The notes: generated by a model from the letters alone, not told the origin. Shown: positions 1-9,677, counted from the first letter of the stretch. The stretch is DNA of 64,000 nt from Qipengyuania huizhouensis (GCF_019711635.1 NZ_JAIGNT010000013.1:1-64000); one strand, 5' to 3'. Program-made: numbers and translations.

Positions 1-75
1 GGCCCCTTCGTCTAGCGGTTAGGACGCGGCCCTTTCACGGCTGAAACACGGGTTCGATTCCCGTAGGGGTCACCA
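1..75 (+). tRNA. tRNA-Glu (UUC)
   Basis: A complete cloverleaf begins at the first base of the window. The 7-bp acceptor stem has one G-U pair, the anticodon loop reads CTTTCAC with anticodon TTC, the T-loop is the usual GGTTCGATTCC, and CCA is encoded. Decodes glutamate. The promoter lies outside the window. Confidence 0.95.
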
Positions 76-143
76 TCTCTTTGATGACAAATCGACGCTC
101 GCACTAGCGCGCCCGGTTCTGCCTCGCTAAGCGCAAGCACGCA

Positions 144-1313
144 ATGAGCGAAAGCCCCTTTCCCTGGTCCGGTTTTGCGCTGGCTCTCGCAACGGCAGTT
201 GGCCTCGTTGCGCTTGGTCTTCCTCCGCTCCCCATACTTCTCATGCTGTTCGTCTGGGCGGGTTCGCTCTGGCTCGTGGGATCGACCCCGCCACCACCAG
301 CGCCTACGAATGGAAACGGGGGTATTTCGCGCGATATGATGGGCGACTTAGTCGAGCATTCCGAGACTCCGGTGATCGTGACGGAGGCTGGCCGCGTGAT
401 CATCGCCAATCTCGCCTCGCGGCGTCTTCTTGGTTCGCACATTCTCGGCCAGGACGTGCGTATGGCGCTCCGCCAGCCCGAAGCAGTCAGCCTGCTCGAA
501 AGCGACGAAGATGGAGCGGCAGTGGTCCGGGGACTTGCACGGCGTAAGGACATCTGGCGGATCAACCGCAAGAATCTGGATGGCGGGCTTTCCATTGTCG
601 AATTCGTGAACAAGACGGCCGAGGCGGACATCAGCCGCGCGCACACCGATTTCGTGGCCAATGCCAGCCACGAGTTGCGCACACCCCTCGCCTCGATCCT
701 CGGCTATGTCGAAACACTGCGCGAGGACGTCGACAATTTCGATCCGAAAATCGGCGACAAGTTCCTGGCCACGATACAGCGCGAAGGGCGCCGCCTACAG
801 GATTTGGTCAGCGACCTCATGTCGCTCTCGCGGATCGAGGCGGAAAAGCACGATTTGCCCAGCGATGCGCTCGATTTCGGCAGGTTGGTCGAACGCGCCG
901 CCCGAGACGCTGCGGGCGACCGCGTTGAAAGACTGGATATCGAAGCGCATGGGCAATTCACCGTCTGCGGCGATGAACAGCAGCTGGAGCAGCTGGTGCG
1001 CAACCTCGTGGACAACGGTCTCAAATATGGAGACGAGGACAAGATGGTCACCGTCCGCCTCCAGCCGCAGGGCGACAAGCGTGTGGTGCTATCGGTCCAG
1101 GACCGCGGCGACGGGATCGCCCCCGAACACCTTCCACACCTGACCCGCCGGTTCTATCGAACTGATCCTGGCCGGAGCCGCGCTTCGGGAGGTACGGGTC
1201 TCGGACTCGCCATCGTGAAGCACATCGTCGAGCGCCACCGTGGCAAACTGGCGATCGAAAGCGCGCTCGGCGAAGGCACGCGCGTCAAGGTCACGCTTCC
1301 GCTGGACTGTTGA
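144..1313 (+). CDS. phoR: Phosphate regulon sensor histidine kinase PhoR
   Basis: Membrane sensor kinase that phosphorylates PhoB when phosphate is scarce. The first ~45 residues form two closely spaced hydrophobic segments with almost no periplasmic loop, typical of PhoR, which senses through the Pst complex rather than by a periplasmic domain. A degenerate PAS-like region spans about residues 70-165. The HisKA box NASHELRTPL follows, with phospho-acceptor His176. The HATPase has its N box near NLVDNGLKYG, a G1 DRGDGIAP and a G2 GGTGLGLAI. At 389 residues it is slightly shorter than enterobacterial PhoR (431). It reads in the same direction as the porin-pst-phoU-phoB genes, but phoB lies 7 kb downstream rather than adjacent. 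Confidence 0.93.
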   Translation: MSESPFPWSGFALALATAVGLVALGLPPLPILLMLFVWAGSLWLVGSTPPPPAPTNGNGGISRDMMGDLVEHSETPVIVTEAGRVIIANLASRRLLGSHILGQDVRMALRQPEAVSLLESDEDGAAVVRGLARRKDIWRINRKNLDGGLSIVEFVNKTAEADISRAHTDFVANASHELRTPLASILGYVETLREDVDNFDPKIGDKFLATIQREGRRLQDLVSDLMSLSRIEAEKHDLPSDALDFGRLVERAARDAAGDRVERLDIEAHGQFTVCGDEQQLEQLVRNLVDNGLKYGDEDKMVTVRLQPQGDKRVVLSVQDRGDGIAPEHLPHLTRRFYRTDPGRSRASGGTGLGLAIVKHIVERHRGKLAIESALGEGTRVKVTLPLDC

Positions 1314-1382
1314 ACCTTCTGGGTCGACAATATGCATGTTTCGGTTTGGCCCTGGCTACCGGGCGCGACGCTACACGAACTA

Positions 1383-1411
1383 TGTCACAAAGACGTAATA
1401 GAGTGGTCATA
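1383..1411 (+). promoter_or_regulatory. Putative Pho box upstream of the porin gene
   Basis: Three 7-mers start exactly 11 bp apart: TGTCACA (1383), CGTAATA (1394) and GGTCATA (1405). The 11-bp period and the TGTCA/TGTAA core are those of PhoB-binding direct repeats. The site ends about 40 bp before the porin start codon. Assignment to PhoB is inference from spacing, sequence and the neighbouring genes. Confidence 0.6.
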
Positions 1412-1451
1412 GAGGCGACGCCGGATCGTAACCTTGTAAGAGATTCGCAAC

Positions 1452-2807
1452 ATGAGTACCGCATACCGGCTCTCCGTCCTCACGACGGCACTGAGTTGCA
1501 CCGTGGCCACCCCGGTGCTTGCGCAAGATACGACTGTCCCCGCCGAAGACGAACTGGCGGCGATGCGCTCGCAACTTCAGACTTTGGTTACGCGCATCGA
1601 TCAGCTCGAAAGCGAGCTCGCGGAAACCAGAGCCGAAAATGCCGAGCGGGACACTGTGATCGTGGCCCAGGCGCAAAGCGCCGAGTCCACTGCCAATTCC
1701 ACGCGAGCTGACGAACTCGCGAATTCCGACGGCTGGAGCTTCAAGCCTCGCGGTCGGCTGATGTTTGATGCCGGTACGCTGAGCGCCCCCGAAACGATCG
1801 GTGCCGACGATGGCTTCGGCAATGAAGTGCGCCGCGCCCGCCTCGGCGCTTCGGGCGACATCCCGGGCGGCTTTGGATACAAGTTCGAGCTCGACTTTGC
1901 CGGAAACGAAGTCGAGGCCGCCGACGCCTATCTTTCCTATGGCGACGGGCCGTTGGAAGTGATCGTCGGTCATCACAACAATTTTCAGTCACTCGAAGAA
2001 CTGACCAGTTCGCTCCATACCAGCTTCATCGAACGCGCGGCTTTCACCGATGCTTTCGGCTTCGAACGGCGTATCGGTATTTCGGCTAGCTACGAAGCAG
2101 GTATCGTGCTCGCGCAGGTCGGGGCTTTCACCGATAATTTCGCCGACACAGGTACAAACAATCGCGGTGTTGATGGACGCTTGGTGATCAGTCCGAATAC
2201 GGAAAATACCCAGCTGCATTTCGGCGGTTCGCTGCATTACAACGATCTCGGCGAGGAGGACGCAGCAGCAGTTCGCTATCGACAGCGCCCACTGGTCCAT
2301 TTCACCTCGACCCGTTTCGTCGACACGGACACTCTCGCTGCAAACAGCGAATTCGGTGCTGGTCTTGAAGCCGCAATTATTTCCGGCCGGTTGCACGCTG
2401 TAGCCGAGGGCTATTGGCAAAATGTCGATCTGCCGCTGGCCGACGACAACCTGACCTTTTTTGGGGGCTACGCCGAAGTCGGCTATTTCCTGACCAAGGG
2501 CGACTCGCGCGGCTACAAGGGCGGAAAGTTCGATCGCACCAAGCCAGTTGATCCGGTCGGCAAAGGTGGAATCGGATCGGTCCAACTGAACCTTCGCTAT
2601 GACCACCTCGATCTCAGCGACGCCGGTATCATCGGCGGAATCCAGAACGGATACCTGGCATCGCTTGTATGGAAGCCGACCGATTATACCCTCATCAGCC
2701 TGAACTATGGCAGGATGGATTATGAGAACGCCGTGCTGCCGACCCAAGGAGACGAGACCGATTATGGTGTCGACGCGTTCGGTGTACGCGCGCAGGTCGA
2801 TTTCTGA
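1452..2807 (+). CDS. OprO/OprP-family phosphate-selective outer-membrane porin
   Basis: Outer-membrane channel expected to admit phosphate or polyphosphate. The protein has a cleavable signal peptide ending ATPVLAQ. A short coiled coil with regular Glu/Leu spacing covers about residues 35-75, as in OprP-like trimeric porins. The rest alternates short amphipathic beta strands typical of a barrel, and the C-terminus ends in phenylalanine (RAQVDF), as outer-membrane barrels do. The 451 residues fit the OprO/P Pfam family. A Pho-box-like repeat lies just upstream and pstS begins 126 bp downstream. Which anion it prefers cannot be read from sequence. Confidence 0.88.
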   Translation: MSTAYRLSVLTTALSCTVATPVLAQDTTVPAEDELAAMRSQLQTLVTRIDQLESELAETRAENAERDTVIVAQAQSAESTANSTRADELANSDGWSFKPRGRLMFDAGTLSAPETIGADDGFGNEVRRARLGASGDIPGGFGYKFELDFAGNEVEAADAYLSYGDGPLEVIVGHHNNFQSLEELTSSLHTSFIERAAFTDAFGFERRIGISASYEAGIVLAQVGAFTDNFADTGTNNRGVDGRLVISPNTENTQLHFGGSLHYNDLGEEDAAAVRYRQRPLVHFTSTRFVDTDTLAANSEFGAGLEAAIISGRLHAVAEGYWQNVDLPLADDNLTFFGGYAEVGYFLTKGDSRGYKGGKFDRTKPVDPVGKGGIGSVQLNLRYDHLDLSDAGIIGGIQNGYLASLVWKPTDYTLISLNYGRMDYENAVLPTQGDETDYGVDAFGVRAQVDF

Positions 2808-2857
2808 TCCCAACAACCGTATGGGGCGCCCACAGATTCGTGTCGCCTCACAACGAA

Positions 2858-2886
2858 AGTCACACTCTTGTCGTCAACATGTAACA
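2858..2886 (+). promoter_or_regulatory. Putative Pho box upstream of pstS
   Basis: Three direct 7-mers spaced exactly 11 bp apart: AGTCACA (2858), TGTCGTC (2869) and TGTAACA (2880). It ends 47 bp before the pstS start. This matches the architecture of the element at 1383-1411, so both promoters probably respond to the PhoB encoded at 8161. Confidence 0.65.
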
Positions 2887-2933
2887 ATTTCGCGCTTCTG
2901 CGCGGCTAGTGGACATCTAAGGGGTACCTACCA

Positions 2934-3983
2934 ATGACCAAGACTTTCAAATTCGTTTTCGCTGCGGCTTCGGCCCTAGCACTTGTGGCTTGCGGCAGTA
3001 ATGGAGCAGGCGGCGGCGCCTCGCGTGACCAGATCAAGGCCGTTGGCTCTTCGACCGTCTATCCGTTCGCCAAGTCGGTTTCGGAAACCTTCACCCGCTC
3101 AAACCCGAATTTCAAATCGCCGATCATCGAATCGACCGGGACCGGTGGCGGCATGAATTTGTTCTGCCAGGGCGTGGGTGCGGAAACACCCGACATCGCC
3201 AATGCATCGCGCCGCATGAAGGCGAGCGAATTCGAAACCTGCCAGCAGAACGGCGTGACCGACATCATCGAAATTCAGGTTGGTCTCGACGGTATTGCAC
3301 TTGCTTCTGCACAGGGTGGCATCCAGATGGATCTAACCCCGAAGATGGTCTACGAGGCATTGGCAGCAGCGCCCTATGGCGGCGAACAGACCAATCAGAC
3401 GTGGTCCGACGTCGATCCTTCACTCCCAGATGTGGAAATCCTCGTCTACGGTCCCCCGAGCACTTCCGGTACGCGCGACGCACTCAAGGAATTGATCCTC
3501 GAGATCGGCTGCGAAACCAATCCTGAAATGGAAGCGCTCAAGGAAAGCAACGAAGATCGTTATGCGCAGGTCTGCACAGAAGTCCGAAGTGACGGGAAAT
3601 ACGTCGATCAGGGCGAGCAGGACAATCTGATTGTCCAGAAGATCGAAGGAAATCCCAATGCCGTGGGGATTTTCGGCTACTCCTACCTTGAGGAAAACGC
3701 CGACAAGGTGCAGGGCCTCAACATGAACGGCGTCGCCCCGACCTACGAGAATATCGCCAGCTTCGAATATCCGGGCGCCCGTCCCCTCTACATCTATGTC
3801 AAGAAGGCGCACCTGGAAGCCATCCAGGGTCTCAAGGAATTTCTCGCCCAGTGGACCACGATGTGGGGACGTGACGGCCAGCTTGCCAAGATCGGGCTCG
3901 TCACCAATCCGGAGGATGTGATGGCCCGTTCGATGTCAGCTGCCACCAACTTCGACACCCTCGACGGTTCAGAACTCAATTAA
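2934..3983 (+). CDS. pstS: Phosphate ABC transporter substrate-binding protein PstS
   Basis: Periplasmic phosphate receptor. The N-terminus is a lipoprotein signal with lipobox LVAC (Cys20), so the protein should be membrane-anchored rather than free, unlike E. coli PstS. Phosphate-binding signatures are visible: GSSTVYPF near residue 39, GTGGG, LDGIALA, and SGTRD near residue 180. Length 349 fits the PstS family. pstC starts 18 bp downstream. Transcription is expected from the Pho box at 2858-2886. Confidence 0.95.
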   Translation: MTKTFKFVFAAASALALVACGSNGAGGGASRDQIKAVGSSTVYPFAKSVSETFTRSNPNFKSPIIESTGTGGGMNLFCQGVGAETPDIANASRRMKASEFETCQQNGVTDIIEIQVGLDGIALASAQGGIQMDLTPKMVYEALAAAPYGGEQTNQTWSDVDPSLPDVEILVYGPPSTSGTRDALKELILEIGCETNPEMEALKESNEDRYAQVCTEVRSDGKYVDQGEQDNLIVQKIEGNPNAVGIFGYSYLEENADKVQGLNMNGVAPTYENIASFEYPGARPLYIYVKKAHLEAIQGLKEFLAQWTTMWGRDGQLAKIGLVTNPEDVMARSMSAATNFDTLDGSELN

Positions 3984-4001
3984 AGGCTGAATGCACGCAC
4001 G

Positions 4002-5387
4002 ATGTCGCTGACTCTCCTGCTCCTCCTGGCCCTCGGGCTCGGGCTCGCCGGATGGTTGGCGGCTCGTGCGCGTGCTTGGTCGTTCCGGCGCGCCAGCCCC
4101 AACGGGCGGTTGGCGAGTCTCCCAACCTACCACGCCTGGTATGTAGCGCTCTGGATAATCCTGCCCGTACTGATCTTTGTCGGCATTTGGAGCGCGATCG
4201 CACCGGGTCTTATCACCCAAGCGGTCCTGACTGCGCCAGCGGCCGACCAACTTCCCGCATTCGGCTTCCAGCGACAGACTATCCTCAACGAAGCGCGCGC
4301 TGTCGCTACCGGGGCCGCACAGGGGGTCTTCAACCCCCTTGCACGCGAGTTTGTGGAACCCTATCGGGAAGCAATTGGCCGCTATAACTGGATTGGTGTC
4401 ATCGTCACACTGGCGATCGCCTTCCTCGGCGGAGTTTATGCTTTCCTCCGCCTCAAGCCCGATTTCGCCGCGCGCAACCGCGTCGAAAAGATCGTCATGG
4501 CGATCCTGCTTGGCGCATCCCTTGTTGCCATTCTGACCACATTGGGGATCTTCGTCAGTCTCGTATTCGAGACCATTCGCTTCTTCGGAATGGTAAATCC
4601 GATCGATTTCCTCTTCGGTCTTCATTGGGGTCCCGACCCCATGTCCAATGCGGAGAATCCGGATTCGAGCCGCTATGGCGCAATTCCGCTCTTCTGGGGG
4701 ACGCTGTTCATAGGTGCGATCATTGCGATGATCGTGGCCATTCCGCTTGGACTGATGAGCGCGATCTACCTTACGCAATACGCCAATCCGAAGTTCCGCG
4801 CATGGGTGAAGCCTGCGCTTGAGATCCTCGCCGGCGTCCCGACAGTGGTTTACGGCTACTTCGCCGCACTTACTATTGCGCCTGCTATCCGCGATTTTGC
4901 GATCTCGCTCGGTGCATCGAGCGCTTCGAGCGAGAGCGCGCTCGCTGCAGGTCTCGTGATGGGCGTGATGATCATTCCCTTCGTCAGCTCGATGGCCGAC
5001 GACAGCATCGCAGCCGTACCACAGGCAATGCGAGATGGGAGCCTCGCCATGGGAGCCACCACCAACGAGACTATTCGCCGGGTTCTCGTACCCGCTGCAC
5101 TTCCAGGTATCGTTGCTGGCGTGATGCTGGCGATCAGCCGGGCAATCGGGGAAACGATGATCGTCGTCATGGCAGCTTCGACAGCCGCGAACCTTAGCGC
5201 GAACCCACTGGATTCGATGACTACGGTGACCGTGCAGATCGTCGCAATGCTGACCGGCGAAGGCAGTTTCGACCACCCGGCAACGCTGAGCGCATTTGCG
5301 CTGGGTTTCGTACTGTTCCTTGTTACTCTCGGCTTGAATTTCATCGCCCTGCGCGTCGTGAAGAGGTTCCGCGAAGCTTATGAGTGA
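4002..5387 (+). CDS. pstC: Phosphate ABC transporter permease PstC (long form)
   Basis: Inner-membrane permease of the PstSCAB importer. At 461 residues it is about 140 longer than E. coli PstC. The extra length is an N-terminal region with a first membrane helix and further hydrophobic segments, followed by a soluble linker. The permease domain follows. Its EAA-type cytoplasmic loop is near residues 345-385, read around DGSLAMGATTNETIRRVLVPAALPGI. The reading frame overlaps pstA by 8 bp, which points to translational coupling. Long PstC forms are usual in alphaproteobacteria. Confidence 0.93.
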   Translation: MSLTLLLLLALGLGLAGWLAARARAWSFRRASPNGRLASLPTYHAWYVALWIILPVLIFVGIWSAIAPGLITQAVLTAPAADQLPAFGFQRQTILNEARAVATGAAQGVFNPLAREFVEPYREAIGRYNWIGVIVTLAIAFLGGVYAFLRLKPDFAARNRVEKIVMAILLGASLVAILTTLGIFVSLVFETIRFFGMVNPIDFLFGLHWGPDPMSNAENPDSSRYGAIPLFWGTLFIGAIIAMIVAIPLGLMSAIYLTQYANPKFRAWVKPALEILAGVPTVVYGYFAALTIAPAIRDFAISLGASSASSESALAAGLVMGVMIIPFVSSMADDSIAAVPQAMRDGSLAMGATTNETIRRVLVPAALPGIVAGVMLAISRAIGETMIVVMAASTAANLSANPLDSMTTVTVQIVAMLTGEGSFDHPATLSAFALGFVLFLVTLGLNFIALRVVKRFREAYE

Positions 5388-6630
5388 GCAAATCGCCCCC
5401 ACGCGGACGCCCGTCTTCGAGGCGCGGCTGAAAAAGCGCTACGCAGCTGAGAAACGCTTCAGGACCATGGGCCTTGGGGCGATCGTTTTCTCGATCACCG
5501 TGCTCCTCTACCTTCTGGGAACGATGACGCTGAACGGCATCGGGGGCTTCCAGCGCGCCGAAGTGGCCGTGCCAATCGACTTCACACAGGCAGGCATTTC
5601 TGCCGATCCCGCTGTAATGGACTCTTCCGGGGCGATGCAGTCGCTCGAAGACCAGGGCTTGCCGCAGGTTGTACAATATTTCGCGGATGAAGCACTCGGT
5701 GAAGAGGGGGCTGCCCAGATAGGCGGTCAGGCCTGGCGCGATGTCGCGGCTGCGATTGCAGCCGATCCGGGAATTGTCGAGCGACAAGAGACCTTCTGGC
5801 TTCCAGCAAGCGCCAATCTCGCTTCGGGATACGAGGGCGAAGGATCGCAGGAAATGCAGGCGCTGGCGGCCAGCCTTGCCGCCGAGGGGAAGCTGGAGAA
5901 GAACTTCGACGTAGGTTTCTTCAGCCGCGCCGATGCAACCAATCCCCAGCAAGTCGGCATCTGGGGGGCGTTGAAAGGCTCGATCCTGACAATGATCGTG
6001 ACGCTGGCGCTCGCCTTTCCGATCGGGGTGCTCGCGGCGCTTTATCTCGAAGAGTACGCACCCAAGAACAAGTGGACAGATGTGATCGAGCTTTCGATCA
6101 ACAACCTCGCCGCAGTGCCTTCTATCATCTTCGGTCTACTAGGCCTTGCGGTCTTCCTGACTGTCTTTCCCAATTTCCGCTCCGCACCCCTTATCGGGGG
6201 TATGACGCTGGCGCTGATGACCATGCCGGTTATCGTGATCGCCGGTCGCAACGCGATTAAGGCAGTCCCGCCAAGCATTCGTGACGGCGCACTGGCTGTT
6301 GGTGCGAGCCCGGTGCAGGTGGTGTTCCACCATGTCTTACCCCTCGCCCTACCCGGCATCCTAACCGGCACGATCATCGGCATGGCCCGCGCGCTCGGTG
6401 AAACCGCTCCGCTTTTGATGATCGGCATGCGTGCCTTCGTAGCTTCACCACCCGACGACTTCACTTCGCCCGCAACGGTCCTCCCGATGCAGATTTTCCT
6501 CTGGTCGGACGAGATCGACCGAGGTTTCGTGGAGCGAACCAGTGCTGCTATCATTGTCCTATTGCTGTTCCTCCTCGTGATGAACGGCCTCGCAATCTAC
6601 CTGCGCAACAAATTCGAGAAAAAATGGTGA
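5380..6630 (+). CDS. pstA: Phosphate ABC transporter permease PstA (long form)
   Basis: Second permease subunit. At 416 residues it has an N-terminal extension (DUF3333-type) with one membrane helix and a periplasmic insert of about 150 residues. The transport domain then starts near residue 195 ([19 protein letters not shown]). The EAA loop reads [20 protein letters not shown]. It overlaps pstC by 8 bp and pstB by 7 bp, so the three genes are read as one coupled unit. Confidence 0.93.
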   Translation: MSEQIAPTRTPVFEARLKKRYAAEKRFRTMGLGAIVFSITVLLYLLGTMTLNGIGGFQRAEVAVPIDFTQAGISADPAVMDSSGAMQSLEDQGLPQVVQYFADEALGEEGAAQIGGQAWRDVAAAIAADPGIVERQETFWLPASANLASGYEGEGSQEMQALAASLAAEGKLEKNFDVGFFSRADATNPQQVGIWGALKGSILTMIVTLALAFPIGVLAALYLEEYAPKNKWTDVIELSINNLAAVPSIIFGLLGLAVFLTVFPNFRSAPLIGGMTLALMTMPVIVIAGRNAIKAVPPSIRDGALAVGASPVQVVFHHVLPLALPGILTGTIIGMARALGETAPLLMIGMRAFVASPPDDFTSPATVLPMQIFLWSDEIDRGFVERTSAAIIVLLLFLLVMNGLAIYLRNKFEKKW

Positions 6631-7415
6631 CTGTAGTTCACGAAAACCTTGAGAGCACCGAAGCCAAGATGAGTGCGCGGGACGTCTCCGTTTTCTATGG
6701 AGACAAGAAAGCGATCGACAATGTCTCGATCGACATCCCCACAGAATACGTGACGGCCTTCATCGGTCCTTCTGGCTGCGGCAAGTCGACCTTCCTGCGT
6801 TCGCTGAACCGGATGAACGACACCATCCCCTCGGCGCGGGTCGAAGGCGAAATCACTCTGGACGGCGAAGACATCTACTCGCCCAAGCTCGACGTCGTGC
6901 AGCTTCGTGCCCGCGTCGGCATGGTGTTCCAGAAGCCCAACCCCTTTCCCAAGTCGATCTATGAAAACGTGGCCTATGGCCCGAAAATCCATGGGTTTGC
7001 AGAGGGCAAGGACGAACTTGATGCGATAGTCGAGAAGTCGCTCCGCCGTGCAGGCCTGTGGGAAGAGGTAAAGGAGCGCCTTCAGGACAGCGGCACTGCG
7101 CTTTCAGGCGGACAGCAGCAGCGCCTGTGTATCGCACGGGCCATTGCAGTCGATCCCGAGGTCATCCTGATGGATGAACCCTGCTCTGCCCTCGATCCGA
7201 TCGCCACGGCCAAGATCGAGGAATTGATCGACGAACTGAATGGTCGTTATGCCATCGTGATCGTTACCCACTCGATGCAGCAGGCAGCCCGCGTCAGTCA
7301 GCGCACTGCGTTTTTCCATCTGGGAAAGATGGTGGAATATGGGCGTACTTCTGACATATTCACCAACCCGATCGAGCAGCGGACCCAGGATTACATTACC
7401 GGACGCTATGGCTAA
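6624..7415 (+). CDS. pstB: Phosphate ABC transporter ATPase PstB
   Basis: Cytoplasmic ATPase driving phosphate import. Walker A is GPSGCGKST, the ABC signature LSGGQQQR, Walker [13 protein letters not shown], and the switch histidine is in VTHSMQQ. The insertion FQKPNPFP after the Q-loop is typical of PstB. The 263 residues match the family. It overlaps pstA by 7 bp and phoU follows after 12 bp. Confidence 0.97.
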   Translation: MVTVVHENLESTEAKMSARDVSVFYGDKKAIDNVSIDIPTEYVTAFIGPSGCGKSTFLRSLNRMNDTIPSARVEGEITLDGEDIYSPKLDVVQLRARVGMVFQKPNPFPKSIYENVAYGPKIHGFAEGKDELDAIVEKSLRRAGLWEEVKERLQDSGTALSGGQQQRLCIARAIAVDPEVILMDEPCSALDPIATAKIEELIDELNGRYAIVIVTHSMQQAARVSQRTAFFHLGKMVEYGRTSDIFTNPIEQRTQDYITGRYG

Positions 7416-7427
7416 GGCCCTGAGACT

Positions 7428-8099
7428 ATGAACGAACATACCGTAAAAGCCTTCGACGAAGACATTACCCGCCTTCGCGGCTTGATCGCGGAAATGGGCG
7501 GACTGGCCGAAGTCGCCATTCAGGAAGCGCTCGATGCGCTGGTCAGAGGCGACGACGAACTCGCCAAGAAAGTCGTCAAGAACGACAAGAAGATCGACAA
7601 GCTCGAGAGCGAAGTGGACAAGCTGTCGGTTCGCATCATCGCGCTGCGGGCGCCGATGGCGGACGACCTGCGCGAAGTGATCGCCGCGCTGAAGATCGCC
7701 GGCGTCGTCGAACGCATCGGTGACTATTCGAAGAATATCGCCAAGGCGAGCCGCCAGATCGGCGACAATCGCAAGAAATTCGAACCGCTGACCCTGCTCC
7801 CGGCAATGGCCGAAGTCGCCAGCGAAATGGTTCATGACGTGCTGACCGCCTACGCTGCCAGAGATGCCGAACTCGCGCGGGAGGTCATCGCAACGGATGA
7901 GAAGGTAGACGCCTTCTACAATTCCATTTTCCGTAACCTTGTCAGCCACATGGTCGAGAATCCTTCCACGATTTCGAGTGCTGCGCAATTGCTGTTCGTC
8001 GCTCGCAATCTGGAACGCATCGGCGACCATGCCACCAACGTGGCCGAAATGGTTCATTTCGCCGCCACGGGCACTTATCCGCCCGACGAGGACGGTTGA
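7428..8099 (+). CDS. phoU: Phosphate-signalling regulator PhoU
   Basis: Negative regulator that links the Pst transporter to PhoR. It consists of two tandem three-helix PhoU repeats (about residues 15-105 and 120-210). Metal-binding E/DxxxD-type motifs are visible, for example ATDEKVDAF in the second repeat and KNDKKIDKL in the first. Length 223 is close to the family norm. It sits between pstB and phoB, as in many proteobacteria. Confidence 0.95.
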   Translation: MNEHTVKAFDEDITRLRGLIAEMGGLAEVAIQEALDALVRGDDELAKKVVKNDKKIDKLESEVDKLSVRIIALRAPMADDLREVIAALKIAGVVERIGDYSKNIAKASRQIGDNRKKFEPLTLLPAMAEVASEMVHDVLTAYAARDAELAREVIATDEKVDAFYNSIFRNLVSHMVENPSTISSAAQLLFVARNLERIGDHATNVAEMVHFAATGTYPPDEDG

Positions 8100-8160
8100 C
8101 ACAATTCTGTAGCTTGAGGGTCATACTGCTGTGTCGAAGAAACTGCAGGAAGGGGCCAAG

Positions 8161-8850
8161 GTGCAGGCTGGCAAGCTACTTCTCGTAGAGGACGATCCCG
8201 CCCTCTCGGAACTTCTCGAATACCGCTTTTCGAACGAGGGCTATGGCGTTCGCACCACCGCGGATGGCGATGAAGCACTGCTCCTCGCTTCCGAAGATGT
8301 GCCGGATCTGGTCATCCTGGACTGGATGATCGAAGGTACTAGCGGGATCGAAGTCTGCCGCCGTCTTCGGCGAGACAAGACTACCGCCCATGTTCCTATC
8401 ATCATGCTCACCGCACGCGAAGCGGAAGACGATCGTATCCGCGGACTCGAAACCGGTGCCGACGATTACCTGACAAAGCCGTTCTCGCCACGAGAACTGC
8501 TCGCGCGTGTCGCAGCGGTGATGCGTCGCATCCGTCCGGTACTGGCAGGAGAATCGATCGAGGTCGGTGATCTTACCCTCGACCCGGTGGCGCATAAGGT
8601 GACGCGCCGAGGCAAGGTGCTCAAGCTAGGCCCTACCGAATATCGCCTGCTCAAGTTCTTTATGGAAAGCCCGGGCCGCGTCTTCAGTCGCAACCAGTTG
8701 CTCGACGGGGTCTGGGGTACCGAAAGCGACATCGAATTGCGTACCGTCGACGTGCACATTCGCCGGTTGCGCAAGGCGCTCGAGATCGACGGCGCCAAGG
8801 ACCCGGTACGCACCGTGCGCAGCGCAGGCTATTCGCTCGAAGCCGCCTGA
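8161..8850 (+). CDS. phoB: Phosphate regulon response regulator PhoB
   Basis: OmpR-family regulator of the Pho regulon. The receiver domain has phospho-acceptor Asp54 in VILDWMIEG, the switch Thr in MLTAREAEDD and Lys in LTKPF. The winged-helix DNA-binding domain spans about residues 135-228 (GPTEYRLLKF, TVDVHIRRLRKAL). I chose GTG at 8161 because AGGAAGGGG lies 5 bases before it and the product then starts directly before the LLVEDD strand. The in-frame GTG at 8131, with GAGGG ten bases upstream, would add ten residues and cannot be excluded. Confidence 0.95.
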   Translation: MQAGKLLLVEDDPALSELLEYRFSNEGYGVRTTADGDEALLLASEDVPDLVILDWMIEGTSGIEVCRRLRRDKTTAHVPIIMLTAREAEDDRIRGLETGADDYLTKPFSPRELLARVAAVMRRIRPVLAGESIEVGDLTLDPVAHKVTRRGKVLKLGPTEYRLLKFFMESPGRVFSRNQLLDGVWGTESDIELRTVDVHIRRLRKALEIDGAKDPVRTVRSAGYSLEAA

Positions 8851-9576
8851 TCAGCGGCAGACGCTCGTCCAGCTATCGTCCATGTCGAAATGGAAATGGT
8901 CGGCATGGGCAGCGTTGTAATCGGGTGAAAGCACGGTGGAAAAGGCTCCGCAGGCACCATCTCGCACTTCGCGCAGAAAACGCTGTTTTTCGCCTTCGCC
9001 ATCCCAGTCTGCCAAAACGCTAATTCGCGTGCCGTCTTCAAGTTCAAATCCGGCGATATCGAGTGCATTGGCGGTGGCATGCTCACTCCAAGGGCCTGCG
9101 CTTCGGCCGTACAATCTGCGGCAGGAATATACGCCCAGATGCTCGATAAGTGTGACCTCGCTGCCGAATATCTCCCATGCCAGCGGATCGAGCGTGTCGC
9201 GTCTCCACAGCTCCATGGCAACAGCAATTGGACACGTTGAGGCGGGAACGTCCGGGCCGAGTGGATAATATGTCAGCCTGGTGCGGTCTTCTCGACGGCA
9301 TCCGCCTTCCCCTGCCGGCTCGAGCACGTCGAAAGGCACATCGCTTCGTTCCAGTACTGCGCGGCAGGCCAATACGTCGTCCCTTAGCGCTACCAGTTTC
9401 TGCTGCGTAGCCCAGCCCTTCGGATCATTGAGGTCGAGCGGTGCCCAGGGATTATGTTCGGGGTGCACGGCAAGCCAGCTGCGTCCGGCAATGAACAGCC
9501 CTACCAGCACCAGCAGCAGCAATACCCGCCGGTCAAAGACGAATTTTCCGATGCGCCGCGAGATCGTAAGTTTCAA
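8851..9576 (-). CDS. Extensin-like C-terminal domain protein, membrane-anchored
   Basis: A single N-terminal membrane helix (about residues 15-30, LLLLVLVGLFIAG) anchors a periplasmic domain of the extensin-like C-terminal family. This alphaproteobacterial family is grouped with M15/VanY-type peptidases. The candidate metal residues are visible: SEHATANALDI (His and Asp) and AHADHFHFD near the C-terminus. Four cysteines could form disulfides. A peptidoglycan-related role is inference. The start is TTG at 9576, sharing TTGA with the stop of the small upstream ORF, so translation is probably coupled. The gene ends head-on against phoB with no gap. Confidence 0.8.
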   Translation of the reverse strand: MKLTISRRIGKFVFDRRVLLLLVLVGLFIAGRSWLAVHPEHNPWAPLDLNDPKGWATQQKLVALRDDVLACRAVLERSDVPFDVLEPAGEGGCRREDRTRLTYYPLGPDVPASTCPIAVAMELWRRDTLDPLAWEIFGSEVTLIEHLGVYSCRRLYGRSAGPWSEHATANALDIAGFELEDGTRISVLADWDGEGEKQRFLREVRDGACGAFSTVLSPDYNAAHADHFHFDMDDSWTSVCR

Positions 9577-9677
9577 AGCTGCGTCCCATAGAGATCGACC
9601 GCGATTGCAACCGCTATCAGGATAAATACGATCCCGATGCCAAGATCGATCCAGCGACGCGTGGCAGCGTGCTCCAT
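9573..9677 (-). CDS. Very small single-span membrane protein (34 aa)
   Basis: ATG at 9677 opens a 34-codon frame. The product has a short basic, polar N-terminus (about residues 1-11), one strong hydrophobic helix (about residues 12-30, LGIGIVFILIAVAIAVDLY) and a short polar tail. Its TGA overlaps the TTG start of the extensin-like gene by two bases. The clean topology and the exact stop/start overlap argue that it is real. The GGAGG upstream is rather far (17 bases), so the start is less certain than the frame. It resembles nothing I recognise by name. Confidence 0.55.
   Translation of the reverse strand: MEHAATRRWIDLGIGIVFILIAVAIAVDLYGTQL

Noticed and set aside
3969..5402. Long minus-strand open frame opposite pstC
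   Set aside because: Shadow frame caused by GC-rich codon bias. Composition is charged and repeat-like, and pstC on the other strand is clearly the gene.
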